Source: CAZGSN01 sp964371655
GTDB lineage: Bacteria > Desulfobacterota > Binatia > HRBIN30
Direction of reading: 5' to 3'
Length of the DNA stretch: 6,179 nucleotides
Assembly (NCBI GenBank): GCA_964371655.1
Contig: CAYJOD010000154.1
Location: 1-6,179, forward strand
Part shown: piece by piece, positions 1 to 4,854 of the stretch
Numbering within the stretch: position 1 is the first letter of the stretch
How the letters are laid out: each line of letters begins with the position of its first letter
The notes under the pieces: model-generated
Told to the model about the DNA's origin: nothing
The model's input: only the letters and a program-made list of their open reading frames with translations
The model's database searches: none
Position numbers and translations under genes: made by a program

Positions 1-349
1 CACCGCCGCCGCGACGACCGCCGCCGCCACCACCACCACCGCCGCCACCGCCACCACCGCCGAAGCGACGCCCGCCGCCACCACCGCCACCACCGCCGCC
101 TTCGCGCTCGCGGGCTTCATTCACCTTGATCGCCCGACCCTTGAGATCGTGGCCGTCAAACTGCTGAACCGCCCTCTGGGCTTCGCCATTCGAAGCCATC
201 TCGACGAAGCCGAAGCCGCGTGATTGTCCGGTCTCGCGATCAGTAATGACCGCGACGGACTCACATTGGCCAGCTTGCGAGAATAGCTCTTGCAGATCCT
301 GTTGAGTTACCGAAAAAGCCAGGTTTCCGACGTACAGTTTCCTTCCCAT
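1..349 (-). CDS. RRM-domain RNA-binding protein with glycine-rich tail (partial, C-terminus outside window)
   Basis: A single RNA recognition motif fills residues 1-80: RNP2 is LYVGNL (5-10) and RNP1 is RGFGFVEM (44-51). From residue 84 the protein becomes low-complexity, with runs of 10 and then 15 glycines broken by RRF and RR. The reading frame is still open at the window edge after 116 codons. This is the layout of the bacterial 'RNA-binding protein' family (cyanobacterial Rbp-like), small single-RRM proteins that bind single-stranded RNA in the cytoplasm and are often cold-induced; the cold response is family knowledge, not visible here. The ATG at 349 is supported by an AAGGAG ribosome binding site (358-363) with 8 nt spacing and by RNP2 starting four residues later. 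Upstream lies a leader of up to about 200 nt with hairpins, suggesting post-transcriptional control. The tail length is uncertain because such GGN repeats are prone to slippage and assembly error. Confidence 0.93.
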   Translation of the reverse strand, partial: MGRKLYVGNLAFSVTQQDLQELFSQAGQCESVAVITDRETGQSRGFGFVEMASNGEAQRAVQQFDGHDLKGRAIKVNEAREREGGGGGGGGGGRRFGGGGGGGGGGGGGGGRRGGG

Positions 350-357
350 TTCTAGGA

Positions 358-417
358 CTCCTTGTTGGCCGCTTGCCAGCGGCCCGGTTAAAGTTGACCC
401 CCTCACACCTGGGGGCT
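358..417 (-). promoter_or_regulatory. Structured 5' leader and ribosome binding site of the RRM gene
   Basis: Read on the minus strand, the leader has a CCCCC/GGGGG stem (398-402 with 411-415, 8-nt loop). It is followed by a 7-bp perfect stem GGCCGCT/AGCGGCC with a TGCC or GGCA loop depending on strand (367-384), and then immediately by the AAGGAG Shine-Dalgarno (358-363). The second hairpin ends only 3 nt before the Shine-Dalgarno, so it could affect ribosome access. Regulation is inferred from position only. A weak promoter candidate lies further up, TTGTGC (582-587) and TAAAAA (559-564) with 17-nt spacing, which would give a leader of about 200 nt. Confidence 0.4.
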
Positions 418-753
418 TTTCACGCCGTCCTACGAACTGTAGCTCACGACGACCATGACATGGCCGCCGTATGTGCGTGAGTGCACGAGCGGGAAGGCAC
501 CAGAGAAATAAGACAGAAACCTGTGGTGAGAATTCTCGCAATAACAGACGGCTTCATCTTTTTAGCATCGTCACGAATGCGGCACAACCGCCCCTGGAGC
601 CCCGCTCAGGGGCCTGACGCGTGGGGCTTTGCCCACAAGGTTGCTTCTGCTCCTCCTTGCCACTGGCCTTGCCCGTGCCCGAATCGTCTTGTCTCGGCCG
701 AGCACGTGACGGGGCACGGGCGTGGGTTTATGGGCAACGCCGACGGGGGCGCT
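418..753. other. Intergenic region with a cluster of stem-loops
   Basis: I find no convincing gene in these 336 bases. The short open frames here have no ribosome binding site and no recognisable product. The stretch holds three hairpins. At 591-612 CCCCT pairs with AGGGG and GAGC with GCTC around a CCC loop, with one bulged G. At 621-636 GTGGG(g)C pairs with GCCCAC around TTT. At 671-680 and 712-721 there is a perfect 10-bp inverted repeat GCCCGTGCCC/GGGCACGGGC, whose 31-nt loop contains the palindrome CTCGGCCGAG (693-702). The last lies 33 nt past the methyltransferase stop and may end that transcript, although no T-run follows on either strand. The RRM promoter must also lie here or further upstream. 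A structured small RNA cannot be excluded, but I recognise no known family. Confidence 0.4.
671..721 (-). terminator. Possible transcription end hairpin after the methyltransferase gene
   Basis: A perfect 10-bp GC-rich inverted repeat (671-680 with 712-721) lies 33 nt beyond the minus-strand methyltransferase stop. It lacks the T-tract of an intrinsic terminator, so it may instead be a 3'-end-protecting structure or an unrelated palindrome. Confidence 0.25.
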
Positions 754-1596
754 TCACGGTGGCATGCCCATGTCGTGCCGTACCTGTAGAAAGGCCGGTG
801 TGCGCCGGCCCGAGGCGTCGCGTACCACCAGCGCGGTCTCGACGATCGCGGCTTCGCGACCATCATCGGCCTGCATGACATACACCGATAGTAACGGCGA
901 CTTTCCTTCTCGGGGGATCACATCCAACCTACTCCAGATGCGCAGACCCACGCCATGCGCCCCCGCCGCAACGCGTTGCGAGTCACCGGCCGGGGCACAC
1001 ATCACGAAGCGTCCGCCGGGCGCCAGCAAGCGCGCCGCGGCGACGCAGTAGGCTTCAACACCGCCGCGATGCTCGAAGTGGCACGGCCCCCATTGGACGC
1101 GTTCCGACTCCAGGGCGCTACCGCGGGGGAAATACGGCGGCGTTGCGGTGATCAATCCAAAGTAAAGGCCCGCTGCGATCATGCTTGGATCGCGCAGATC
1201 TCCCACCCGAACCTCGCAGCGGTCGTCCGCGCCGTTCCACCGCAACGAGCGGCGGGCGAGCTCGACACTGACCGCCTGCGCTTCGACGCCGATGACGCGC
1301 GCCCGCGGAAAGCTCCACGCCACCATCATCAGCACGGCGCCGATGCCGCAGCCGAGGTCGACGACGTCCGTCGGTGCCGCCGCACACGCGCGCCGCGCCA
1401 CCCAAGCCGTGATCAAATCGTCGAGTGACCAACGGTGGCCGTCGATCAGTTGAAAGATGCGCCAATCGCCGCTGAGGTAGCAGACATCTTCACCCGCACG
1501 CGGCTGCAAGGTGGGATCGTCTCCCGGCCCGCAAGGCGACGGCCCAATCGCGATCCATCCGGGCGGACGTCGTGGGTTACGAATGATCCCGTGCAT
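754..1596 (-). CDS. TrmN6-like class I SAM-dependent methyltransferase with a TPPY motif
   Basis: This is a Rossmann-fold methyltransferase related to the tRNA1(Val) A37-N6 methylase group (COG4123, TrmN6/YfiC). Numbering from an upstream ATG at 1680, the family-like entry segment DWRIFQLIDGHRWSLDDLI spans 72-90, motif I VVDLGCGIG 106-114, the acidic end of strand 2 is E133, and GDLRD is 160-164. Motif IV is TPPYF at 180-184, where the family has NPPY, and a post-motif LLAPGGRFVMC follows at 218-228. The Asn-to-Thr change falls on the residue that contacts the target amino group, so substrate and activity are uncertain. Start choice is open: ATG 1596 (280 aa) begins just before the conserved part with a weak CAGG; ATG 1680 (308 aa) lies 22 nt after the amidohydrolase stop but has no well-spaced Shine-Dalgarno. 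I prefer 1596. It is probably cotranscribed with the amidohydrolase, although no functional link is evident. Confidence 0.85.
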   Translation of the reverse strand: MHGIIRNPRRPPGWIAIGPSPCGPGDDPTLQPRAGEDVCYLSGDWRIFQLIDGHRWSLDDLITAWVARRACAAAPTDVVDLGCGIGAVLMMVAWSFPRARVIGVEAQAVSVELARRSLRWNGADDRCEVRVGDLRDPSMIAAGLYFGLITATPPYFPRGSALESERVQWGPCHFEHRGGVEAYCVAAARLLAPGGRFVMCAPAGDSQRVAAGAHGVGLRIWSRLDVIPREGKSPLLSVYVMQADDGREAAIVETALVVRDASGRRTPAFLQVRHDMGMPP

Positions 1597-1702
1597 GTCG
1601 CAAACCTGTCGAGATGGAACCGGGAGCAAGGTTTTGAATGTCGATCTGTCGCCTCCGCGACTCTCCTGCCGGTGCGCCACGCCGCTGCACCACAGCCCTC
1701 GA

Positions 1703-2938
1703 CTACAGCGTATTCTTGAAGACCTGCCCGTCGCGCATCACGACCACGACGTTGTCGGCGTTCTGCAGGGCCGCGATGTCGTCGACCGGGTTGCCGTCGA
1801 CGACGATCAGATCGGCACACTTGCCGGCCTCGATCGTACCGATCTGATCGGCCATGCCAAAGAGCTCTGCATTCGTGCGCGTCGCCGAGAGGATCGCGGC
1901 GTGGTTGCCGAGGACCTGCGCCTTGAGGCCGAGCTCCATGCTCTTGAACGGCTGCATCGCCGACAGCACGTCGGAGCCCGAGCAGATCTTCAGCCCGGCG
2001 GCGCGTGCGACTTCGAGGGAGGCGAGGCCGCGCTCCTTGGCCTTGTCGATCTTGTCGATCATCTTCTGCGGCACCTTCTCGGCCGCACCATAGGCGCTGA
2101 GCAGAAAATACGTCGTCAGCGTCGGCACGAAGTAGGCGCCGTGCTGCCTCATAAACGCGGCCGATTCCTCGTCGAGGAAATTGCCGTGCTCGATGCTGCG
2201 CACCCCCGCTTGCACGGCATTCATAATGGCCTGCGGTGTGTAGACATGCGCCAGCGCGATCTTGCCGACCGTGCGCGCTTCGTAGCAAGCGGCGGCCATC
2301 TCCTCGATGGTGAACTGGGTATGCTCGATCTGATCGGTCGGCGACATGCAACCGCCGCCGCCCATGAGCTTGATGCCGTGTGCACCCTGGCGCAGCATCT
2401 CACGCGCCGCCAGCCGCATCTGATCGGGTGAGTCGCAAATCCGTGGCGCCGCCACCAACCCGTAGATGCTCGGGAACGGCGGCTCTTGCATGTACGGCTC
2501 GCGCCAATCACCGTGCCCGCCGGTCTGCGTCAGACAGCCACCGACAAACAACACCCGCGGTCCCTTCACGTAGCCGCGCTCGATCGCTTGCACGAATCCC
2601 CAGTCGAGACCGAACGCATCACGCACGGTGGTGAAGCCGGCCTGCAGGGTTTGTTCGAGAACCTCTTTGACCCGAAACGCGAAGGTGGCGGGCGAATCCT
2701 TGCTCGCCTTCACCATGTCGGTCTCGATGATCGCGGCGTGGATATGCGCGTCGGTGAGGCCTGGCATCAACGTGCGCCCGCCGCAGTCGATGCGCACGGC
2801 GTCGAGCGGCAGCGCCGGCTCGCTGCCGCGCGCAGCTTGGGTGATTCGGTTGCCCTCGACGATCAGCGTCGATCGCGGCGCCGGATCGGCACCGGTGCAA
2901 TCGAGCAGGGTGCAGTTGCGGAATACGGTTGCCGTCAT
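1703..2938 (-). CDS. Metal-dependent amidohydrolase, prolidase/imidazolonepropionase-like
   Basis: The 411-residue protein has the full layout of the amidohydrolase superfamily: a small beta-sandwich from residues 1-60 and the C-terminus (GTIEAGKCADLIVVDGNP, 367-384), around a TIM barrel. Metal ligands are visible as HxH (H65, H67) in LTDAHIH, the likely carboxylated lysine K190 in GIKLMGGGG, H231 in LAHVYT, H251 in SIEHGNF, and the catalytic aspartate D323 in CSGSDVL. This is the binuclear type seen in Xaa-Pro dipeptidase-like, carboxypeptidase-like and ochratoxinase-like members, which hydrolyse amide bonds of peptides or N-acyl compounds. No signal peptide is seen, so it is presumably cytoplasmic. 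Length is normal and all ligands are intact, so an active enzyme is likely; the substrate cannot be told. ATG 2938 has a GAGG 9 nt upstream. It follows the DoxX-like gene by 75 nt and precedes the methyltransferase. Confidence 0.93.
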   Translation of the reverse strand: MTATVFRNCTLLDCTGADPAPRSTLIVEGNRITQAARGSEPALPLDAVRIDCGGRTLMPGLTDAHIHAAIIETDMVKASKDSPATFAFRVKEVLEQTLQAGFTTVRDAFGLDWGFVQAIERGYVKGPRVLFVGGCLTQTGGHGDWREPYMQEPPFPSIYGLVAAPRICDSPDQMRLAAREMLRQGAHGIKLMGGGGCMSPTDQIEHTQFTIEEMAAACYEARTVGKIALAHVYTPQAIMNAVQAGVRSIEHGNFLDEESAAFMRQHGAYFVPTLTTYFLLSAYGAAEKVPQKMIDKIDKAKERGLASLEVARAAGLKICSGSDVLSAMQPFKSMELGLKAQVLGNHAAILSATRTNAELFGMADQIGTIEAGKCADLIVVDGNPVDDIAALQNADNVVVVMRDGQVFKNTL

Positions 2939-3013
2939 CTCAGAGAGCCTCGCTCGCAGCCCCCGAGCTTATCGTGGGCGGGCACCTTCGACCTAATCGA
3001 TTGGTTGGATCGC

Positions 3014-3367
3014 CTACTCCTCGCCCCGGAGCCAGGTGACGGCGCCGAGCGCTAACAACGCCGCGAGGGCCGGGAACAGAACCCTGAAGCCATCGCCGGC
3101 GCGAAGATGCGAGATCAAAGCGCCGAGCATGATGAGAATCAGAAACGAGCCCACCTCCGTTGCCACGCGTGGGATCAATAGACAGATTGCACCGATCACT
3201 TCGATGATGCCGATGAGGTAGAAGAACCACACCGGGTACCCAAAGTGCAGGGATGCCTCGACCAGCTTCGTGCCCGTCAGCTTTGTCATTCCGGTGAAGA
3301 GAAGCAGCGCCGCCAACAGCACCGACAGCGTCCACATCAAGATAGTCTGTGTTTTCGTAAGCTTCAT
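3014..3367 (-). CDS. DoxX-like small integral membrane protein
   Basis: The 117-residue protein has four hydrophobic segments at about 8-25, 46-66, 70-88 and 96-112. It also has family-typical stretches: LLFTGMTKLTG after the first helix, FGYPVWFFYLIGIIEVIGAI across the second, and GALISHLRAGDG after the third. This matches the DoxX-like family (PF13564 type), cytoplasmic-membrane proteins of mostly unknown function; some DoxX relatives are tied to quinone or thiol redox, but nothing here shows that. A longer in-frame start at 3484 would add 39 polar residues unlike the family. The ATG at 3367 is chosen because AGAGGA sits 9 nt upstream and the first helix then begins near residue 8. Length is normal for the family. 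It is the first gene of the possible leftward operon. Confidence 0.9.
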   Translation of the reverse strand: MKLTKTQTILMWTLSVLLAALLLFTGMTKLTGTKLVEASLHFGYPVWFFYLIGIIEVIGAICLLIPRVATEVGSFLILIMLGALISHLRAGDGFRVLFPALAALLALGAVTWLRGEE

Positions 3368-3439
3368 TTCCTCTGTTCCTCTCCCGCCCCGCGCCTTCGC
3401 GGCGACGTGGCACCCAGCGCGAATCAACGGTGGCCCGCG

Positions 3440-3468
3440 ACAGTAGGATGGCAGCCAGCGAAATTCAA
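3440..3468 (-). promoter_or_regulatory. Candidate sigma70-type promoter for the DoxX-like gene
   Basis: On the minus strand TTGAAT (3463-3468) and TACTGT (3440-3445) are separated by exactly 17 nt and point at the DoxX-like start 72 nt further on. The -35 matches 4 of 6 consensus bases and the -10 only 3 of 6, so this is a weak prediction. Confidence 0.25.
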
Positions 3469-3512
3469 TTGACCGCCACCTCACGGTCAGCGTCGCGGCC
3501 TACGTCAGGCGA

Positions 3513-3540
3513 TGTAGCCGCGCTCGCCAGAGGTTGTCTC
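3513..3540 (+). repeat. 28-bp direct repeat, copy 1
   Basis: These 28 bases, starting TGTAGCCGCGCTC and ending AGAGGTTGTCTC, recur without mismatch at 3741-3768, 228 nt away. The 10 nt on each side are also partly similar. The sequence comprises the left arm and apex of the GCCA hairpin plus the first 8 bases of the insert. Confidence 0.95.
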
Positions 3541-3636
3541 GAAACCCCCTACACACACGGCGCAGGCCAGCGCAGAGCCGCGACCGTAAGGGAGCGGTGA
3601 TTCGTGGGATATCCAACGTGCTGGTTCTGAGACAAC
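3533..3636. mobile_element. MITE-like 104-bp insert in a hairpin apex (insert 1)
   Basis: The segment starts GTTGTCTCGAAACC and ends, read from the other strand, GTTGTCTCAGAACC, giving imperfect terminal inverted repeats (8 perfect bases, 12 of 14 overall). It is flanked by direct repeats CTCGCCAGAG (3523-3532) and CTCGCCGGAG (3637-3646), identical at 9 of 10 positions. Removing the segment and one flank rebuilds a 9-bp hairpin, GCCGCGCTC paired with GAGCGTGGC around a GCCA (or GCCG) loop. It contains the GNRA hairpin at 3577-3598 and no gene. Insertion with target duplication is my inference; a composite repeat unit is the alternative. Confidence 0.45.
3577..3598 (+). repeat. Small hairpin with tandem GA mismatches and a GNRA loop
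   Basis: Read on the plus strand, CCGC (3578-3581) pairs with GCGG (3594-3597), GA (3582-3583) opposes GA (3592-3593), CC (3584-3585) pairs with GG (3590-3591), and the loop is GTAA (3586-3589). Tandem sheared G-A pairs and a GNRA tetraloop stabilise RNA. On the opposite strand these would be TC/TC and TTAC, which are not stabilising. The translated forms of this repeat (RDRKGA, LPYGRGS) are ones I recall as very common in bacterial intergenic regions, also as RDREGA and LPHGRGS, which would give a GTGA loop. Confidence 0.6.
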
Positions 3637-3680
3637 CTCGCCGGAGCGTGGCGGCAAGGCGTTTGTCAGTCCATCCGACG

Positions 3681-3705
3681 GCCACCGTCTGGCGACGGCG
3701 GCTAC
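3681..3705 (-). repeat. GCCA-loop hairpin, intact inverted copy (stem CCGTC)
   Basis: On the minus strand this reads GTAG, then GCCGCCGTC pairing with GACGGTGGC (the first G is shared with GTAG) around the loop GCCA. All nine pairs form if one G-T wobble is allowed. On the plus strand the wobble becomes an A-C mismatch, so the minus-strand transcript folds better. Confidence 0.7.
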
Positions 3706-3740
3706 GTTCGCAGTTCTCGCAACGCGGACGGTGAAGGTGG

Positions 3741-3768
3741 TGTAGCCGCGCTCGCCAGAGGTTGTCTC
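3741..3768 (+). repeat. 28-bp direct repeat, copy 2
   Basis: Identical over all 28 bases to 3513-3540, and in the same relation to a downstream CTCGCCAGAG copy (3870-3879). It marks the left half of the second interrupted hairpin. Confidence 0.95.
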
Positions 3769-3869
3769 ACAACCCACAGGGCGCGCAGCCGCGCGCCCCT
3801 ACGGCATACGGTTTTCCTCGGTCTTGTTGTAGGGGCGCGCGGCGGCGCGCCCTGTTCGGTAGGTACGAC
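3761..3869. mobile_element. 109-bp insert in the same hairpin position (insert 2)
   Basis: The segment is flanked by perfect 10-bp direct repeats CTCGCCAGAG (3751-3760 and 3870-3879) at exactly the hairpin apex where insert 1 sits. Its left end, GTTGTCTC followed by CAACC, resembles insert 1, but the right end (GTCGTACC read from the other strand) is diverged. The interior is dominated by a 27-bp inverted repeat instead of the GNRA hairpin. It contains no coding capacity. Whether it moved by transposition or is a recombined repeat unit cannot be decided from one locus. Confidence 0.45.
3776..3855. repeat. 27-bp inverted repeat with 26-nt spacer
   Basis: The arms 3776-3802 and 3829-3855 are complementary at 26 of 27 positions; the only mismatch is A3787 against G3844. 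Arms read ACAGGGCGCGC outward and end in CCCCTAC at the spacer. As RNA this would be a very stable hairpin, but no T-run follows to make it a standard terminator. GTAGGGGCG-type palindromes are, as I recall, frequent in genomes of several environmental phyla. Confidence 0.93.
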
Positions 3870-3936
3870 CTCGCCAGAGCGTGGCACGGTGGAACGTAGG
3901 CGATCCCAGAGCTGCCTCTGCAGATCAACAGCAGAT

Positions 3937-3960
3937 CCACGGCCTGGCGGCCGCGGCTAC
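3937..3960 (-). repeat. GCCA-loop hairpin, intact inverted copy (stem CGGCC)
   Basis: On the minus strand this reads GTAG, then CCGCGGCC pairing with GGCCGTGG around GCCA. All eight pairs form, with one G-T wobble at the same place as in the 3681-3705 copy. The upper stem differs in sequence from the other copies but keeps pairing. Confidence 0.7.
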
Positions 3961-4046
3961 ACTGCCGCCCTATCCACCGGCGGTCGCTTGATCAACCTGA
4001 TCGCGGTTCGCGGCGCGCCTCCGTGTTTGCTAAGCCCGCCGCTGGC

Positions 4047-4052
4047 AGGAGG
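4047..4052 (+). promoter_or_regulatory. Ribosome binding site of the EthD-type gene
   Basis: AGGAGG lies 10 nt upstream of ATG 4063. It decides the start against the upstream in-frame ATG at 3889, whose extra 58 codons run through repeat DNA. Confidence 0.85.
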
Positions 4053-4062
4053 GAGAGTCTCC

Positions 4063-4785
4063 ATGGAGAAGCTGATCTACCTGGTGTGGGCGAAGCCGGG
4101 GACCGACGCGGAGGCTCGGCGCCGGGAACTGTTGACGCGGGTGCAGCCGGCGCTGCTGCAGCGCGGCGCTTTGCGCCTGTCGATGGACATCAAGGATTCC
4201 GACGCGGAGATCCTGGCACCGGTGCCGTGGCCCGATGACGAGCTACCGTTGACCGCGGTCGTATCCTTCTGGATGGATTGCCACGATCGCCGGGCGCCGT
4301 TCGAGGAGATCTTGCTCGCGCTCGGCGATCGCGTCGCCGGCTACCTCGTCACCGAATCGCTGTACATGGAGTACGGCGGTAACCAACATTCGGCCCGACG
4401 CAACTGGCCGGATGGCGTGCGCTCGCCCGGCGTCGTGCAGGTCACCCTGCTCGAGCAGCCGCCGCGTCTGACGCACATGCAGTGGCTCGATCACTGGTAC
4501 AGTGTGGTGTCGCCGATGTCCGAGCGCGTGCAGCCGCGCGCTCGTTACGTGCGCAACGCCGTGGCCCGGCCGCTCAGCGCCGACGCGCCACCTTACAAAG
4601 GCATCGTCGAGGAGTGCTGGGCCTCCAAAGACATCCCGCTCGACCCCATGCTCTACTACAACGCCAACGGCTCCCAGGAGACACTGCGCGCGAACATGAT
4701 GGCGATGATGGACGGCGTGTCGCAGTTTCTCGATCTCGACCGCATTCGCGTCGTAATGATGAGCGAGTACTTGCTCTCCAGCTGA
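4063..4785 (+). CDS. EthD-domain-like protein (dimeric alpha-beta barrel type)
   Basis: The 240-residue protein appears to be built from two ferredoxin-like halves. The first begins EKLIYLVWAKPG (2-13), with a second strand LTAVVSFWMD near 63-72. The second begins GVVQVTLLEQPP (123-134) and continues with the EthD-like helix LTHMQWLDHWYSVVSPMS (136-153) and then ARYVRNAVARPL (160-171). It ends in a strand RIRVVMMSEYLL (227-238). EthD-type proteins are small cytoplasmic accessory proteins or enzymes of oxidative degradation and polyketide-like pathways; the role here is unknown. No catalytic motif is diagnostic and no signal peptide is seen. The start is set by AGGAGG at 4047-4052. The SDR gene follows on the same strand after 107 nt containing an inverted repeat and its own promoter candidate, so the two may be only partly cotranscribed. 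Confidence 0.8.
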   Translation: MEKLIYLVWAKPGTDAEARRRELLTRVQPALLQRGALRLSMDIKDSDAEILAPVPWPDDELPLTAVVSFWMDCHDRRAPFEEILLALGDRVAGYLVTESLYMEYGGNQHSARRNWPDGVRSPGVVQVTLLEQPPRLTHMQWLDHWYSVVSPMSERVQPRARYVRNAVARPLSADAPPYKGIVEECWASKDIPLDPMLYYNANGSQETLRANMMAMMDGVSQFLDLDRIRVVMMSEYLLSS

Positions 4786-4787
4786 CG

Positions 4788-4849
4788 CGTATCTCGTATC
4801 TCGTGAAGCGTATCTCGTTTGCTCGCATTCCTGCGAGATACGAGATACG
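4788..4849. repeat. 16-bp perfect inverted repeat built from CGTATCTCGT units
   Basis: The arms CGTATCTCGTATCTCG (4788-4803) and its exact complement (4834-4849) enclose a 30-nt loop. The decamer CGTATCTCGT occurs three times directly (4788-4797, 4795-4804, 4809-4818) and its complement ACGAGATACG once in full in the right arm. It begins 2 nt after the EthD-type stop and ends 5 nt before the -35-like element of the SDR gene, so it could end transcription of the first gene or bind a regulator. It may equally be a dispersed repeat, since TATCTCGTATCTCG-like repeats are, as I recall, common in environmental genomes. Confidence 0.93.
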
Positions 4850-4854
4850 GTTCG

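Larger units (their letters stand above)
3368..4062. other. Divergent intergenic region filled with palindromic repeats
   Basis: These 695 bases lie between two divergent transcription units. Open frames occur on both strands (for example 3505-3777 minus and the 5' part of a plus-strand frame from 3889), but their peptides only echo the repeats (ETTSGERGY occurs twice, PLPYGRGSA once) and they lack ribosome binding sites. I regard them as non-coding. Contents in order are: the DoxX leader; an interrupted hairpin (3516-3653) with its insert; an inverted intact hairpin (3681-3705); a second interrupted hairpin (3744-3884) with a different insert; an inverted hairpin (3937-3960); and the leader of the EthD-type gene. 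Confidence 0.75.

Noticed and set aside
1..102. CCGCCACCACC-type tandem repeat as a minisatellite or CRISPR
   Set aside because: It is in frame as the GGN codons of the glycine-rich tail of the RRM protein; there are no spacers.
398..420. Plus-strand CCCCC/GGGGG stem followed by CTTTT as an intrinsic terminator
   Set aside because: No plus-strand gene lies upstream, the stem is only 5 bp and the T-run is short. It fits better as part of the minus-strand RRM leader.
528..537. Perfect 10-bp palindrome GAGAATTCTC as an operator
   Set aside because: A single short palindrome without a well-supported promoter beside it is not enough to call a site.
1446..2351. Long minus-strand frame of 301 codons overlapping two genes
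   Set aside because: It is arginine-rich shadow translation of the amidohydrolase in another frame; the amidohydrolase frame has all catalytic motifs.
3513..3768. 28-bp exact repeats as a CRISPR array
   Set aside because: Only two direct copies 228 nt apart, with inverted relatives between them and no regular spacers.
3505..3777. Minus-strand open frame of 90 codons between the divergent units
   Set aside because: Its peptide is a readout of the repeats (ETTSGERGY twice, PLPYGRGSA), with no ribosome binding site or domain.
3889..4062. In-frame 58-codon extension of the EthD-type gene from ATG 3889
   Set aside because: It runs through the GCCA hairpin repeat, shows no domain sequence, and a strong AGGAGG precedes ATG 4063, where the conserved fold begins.
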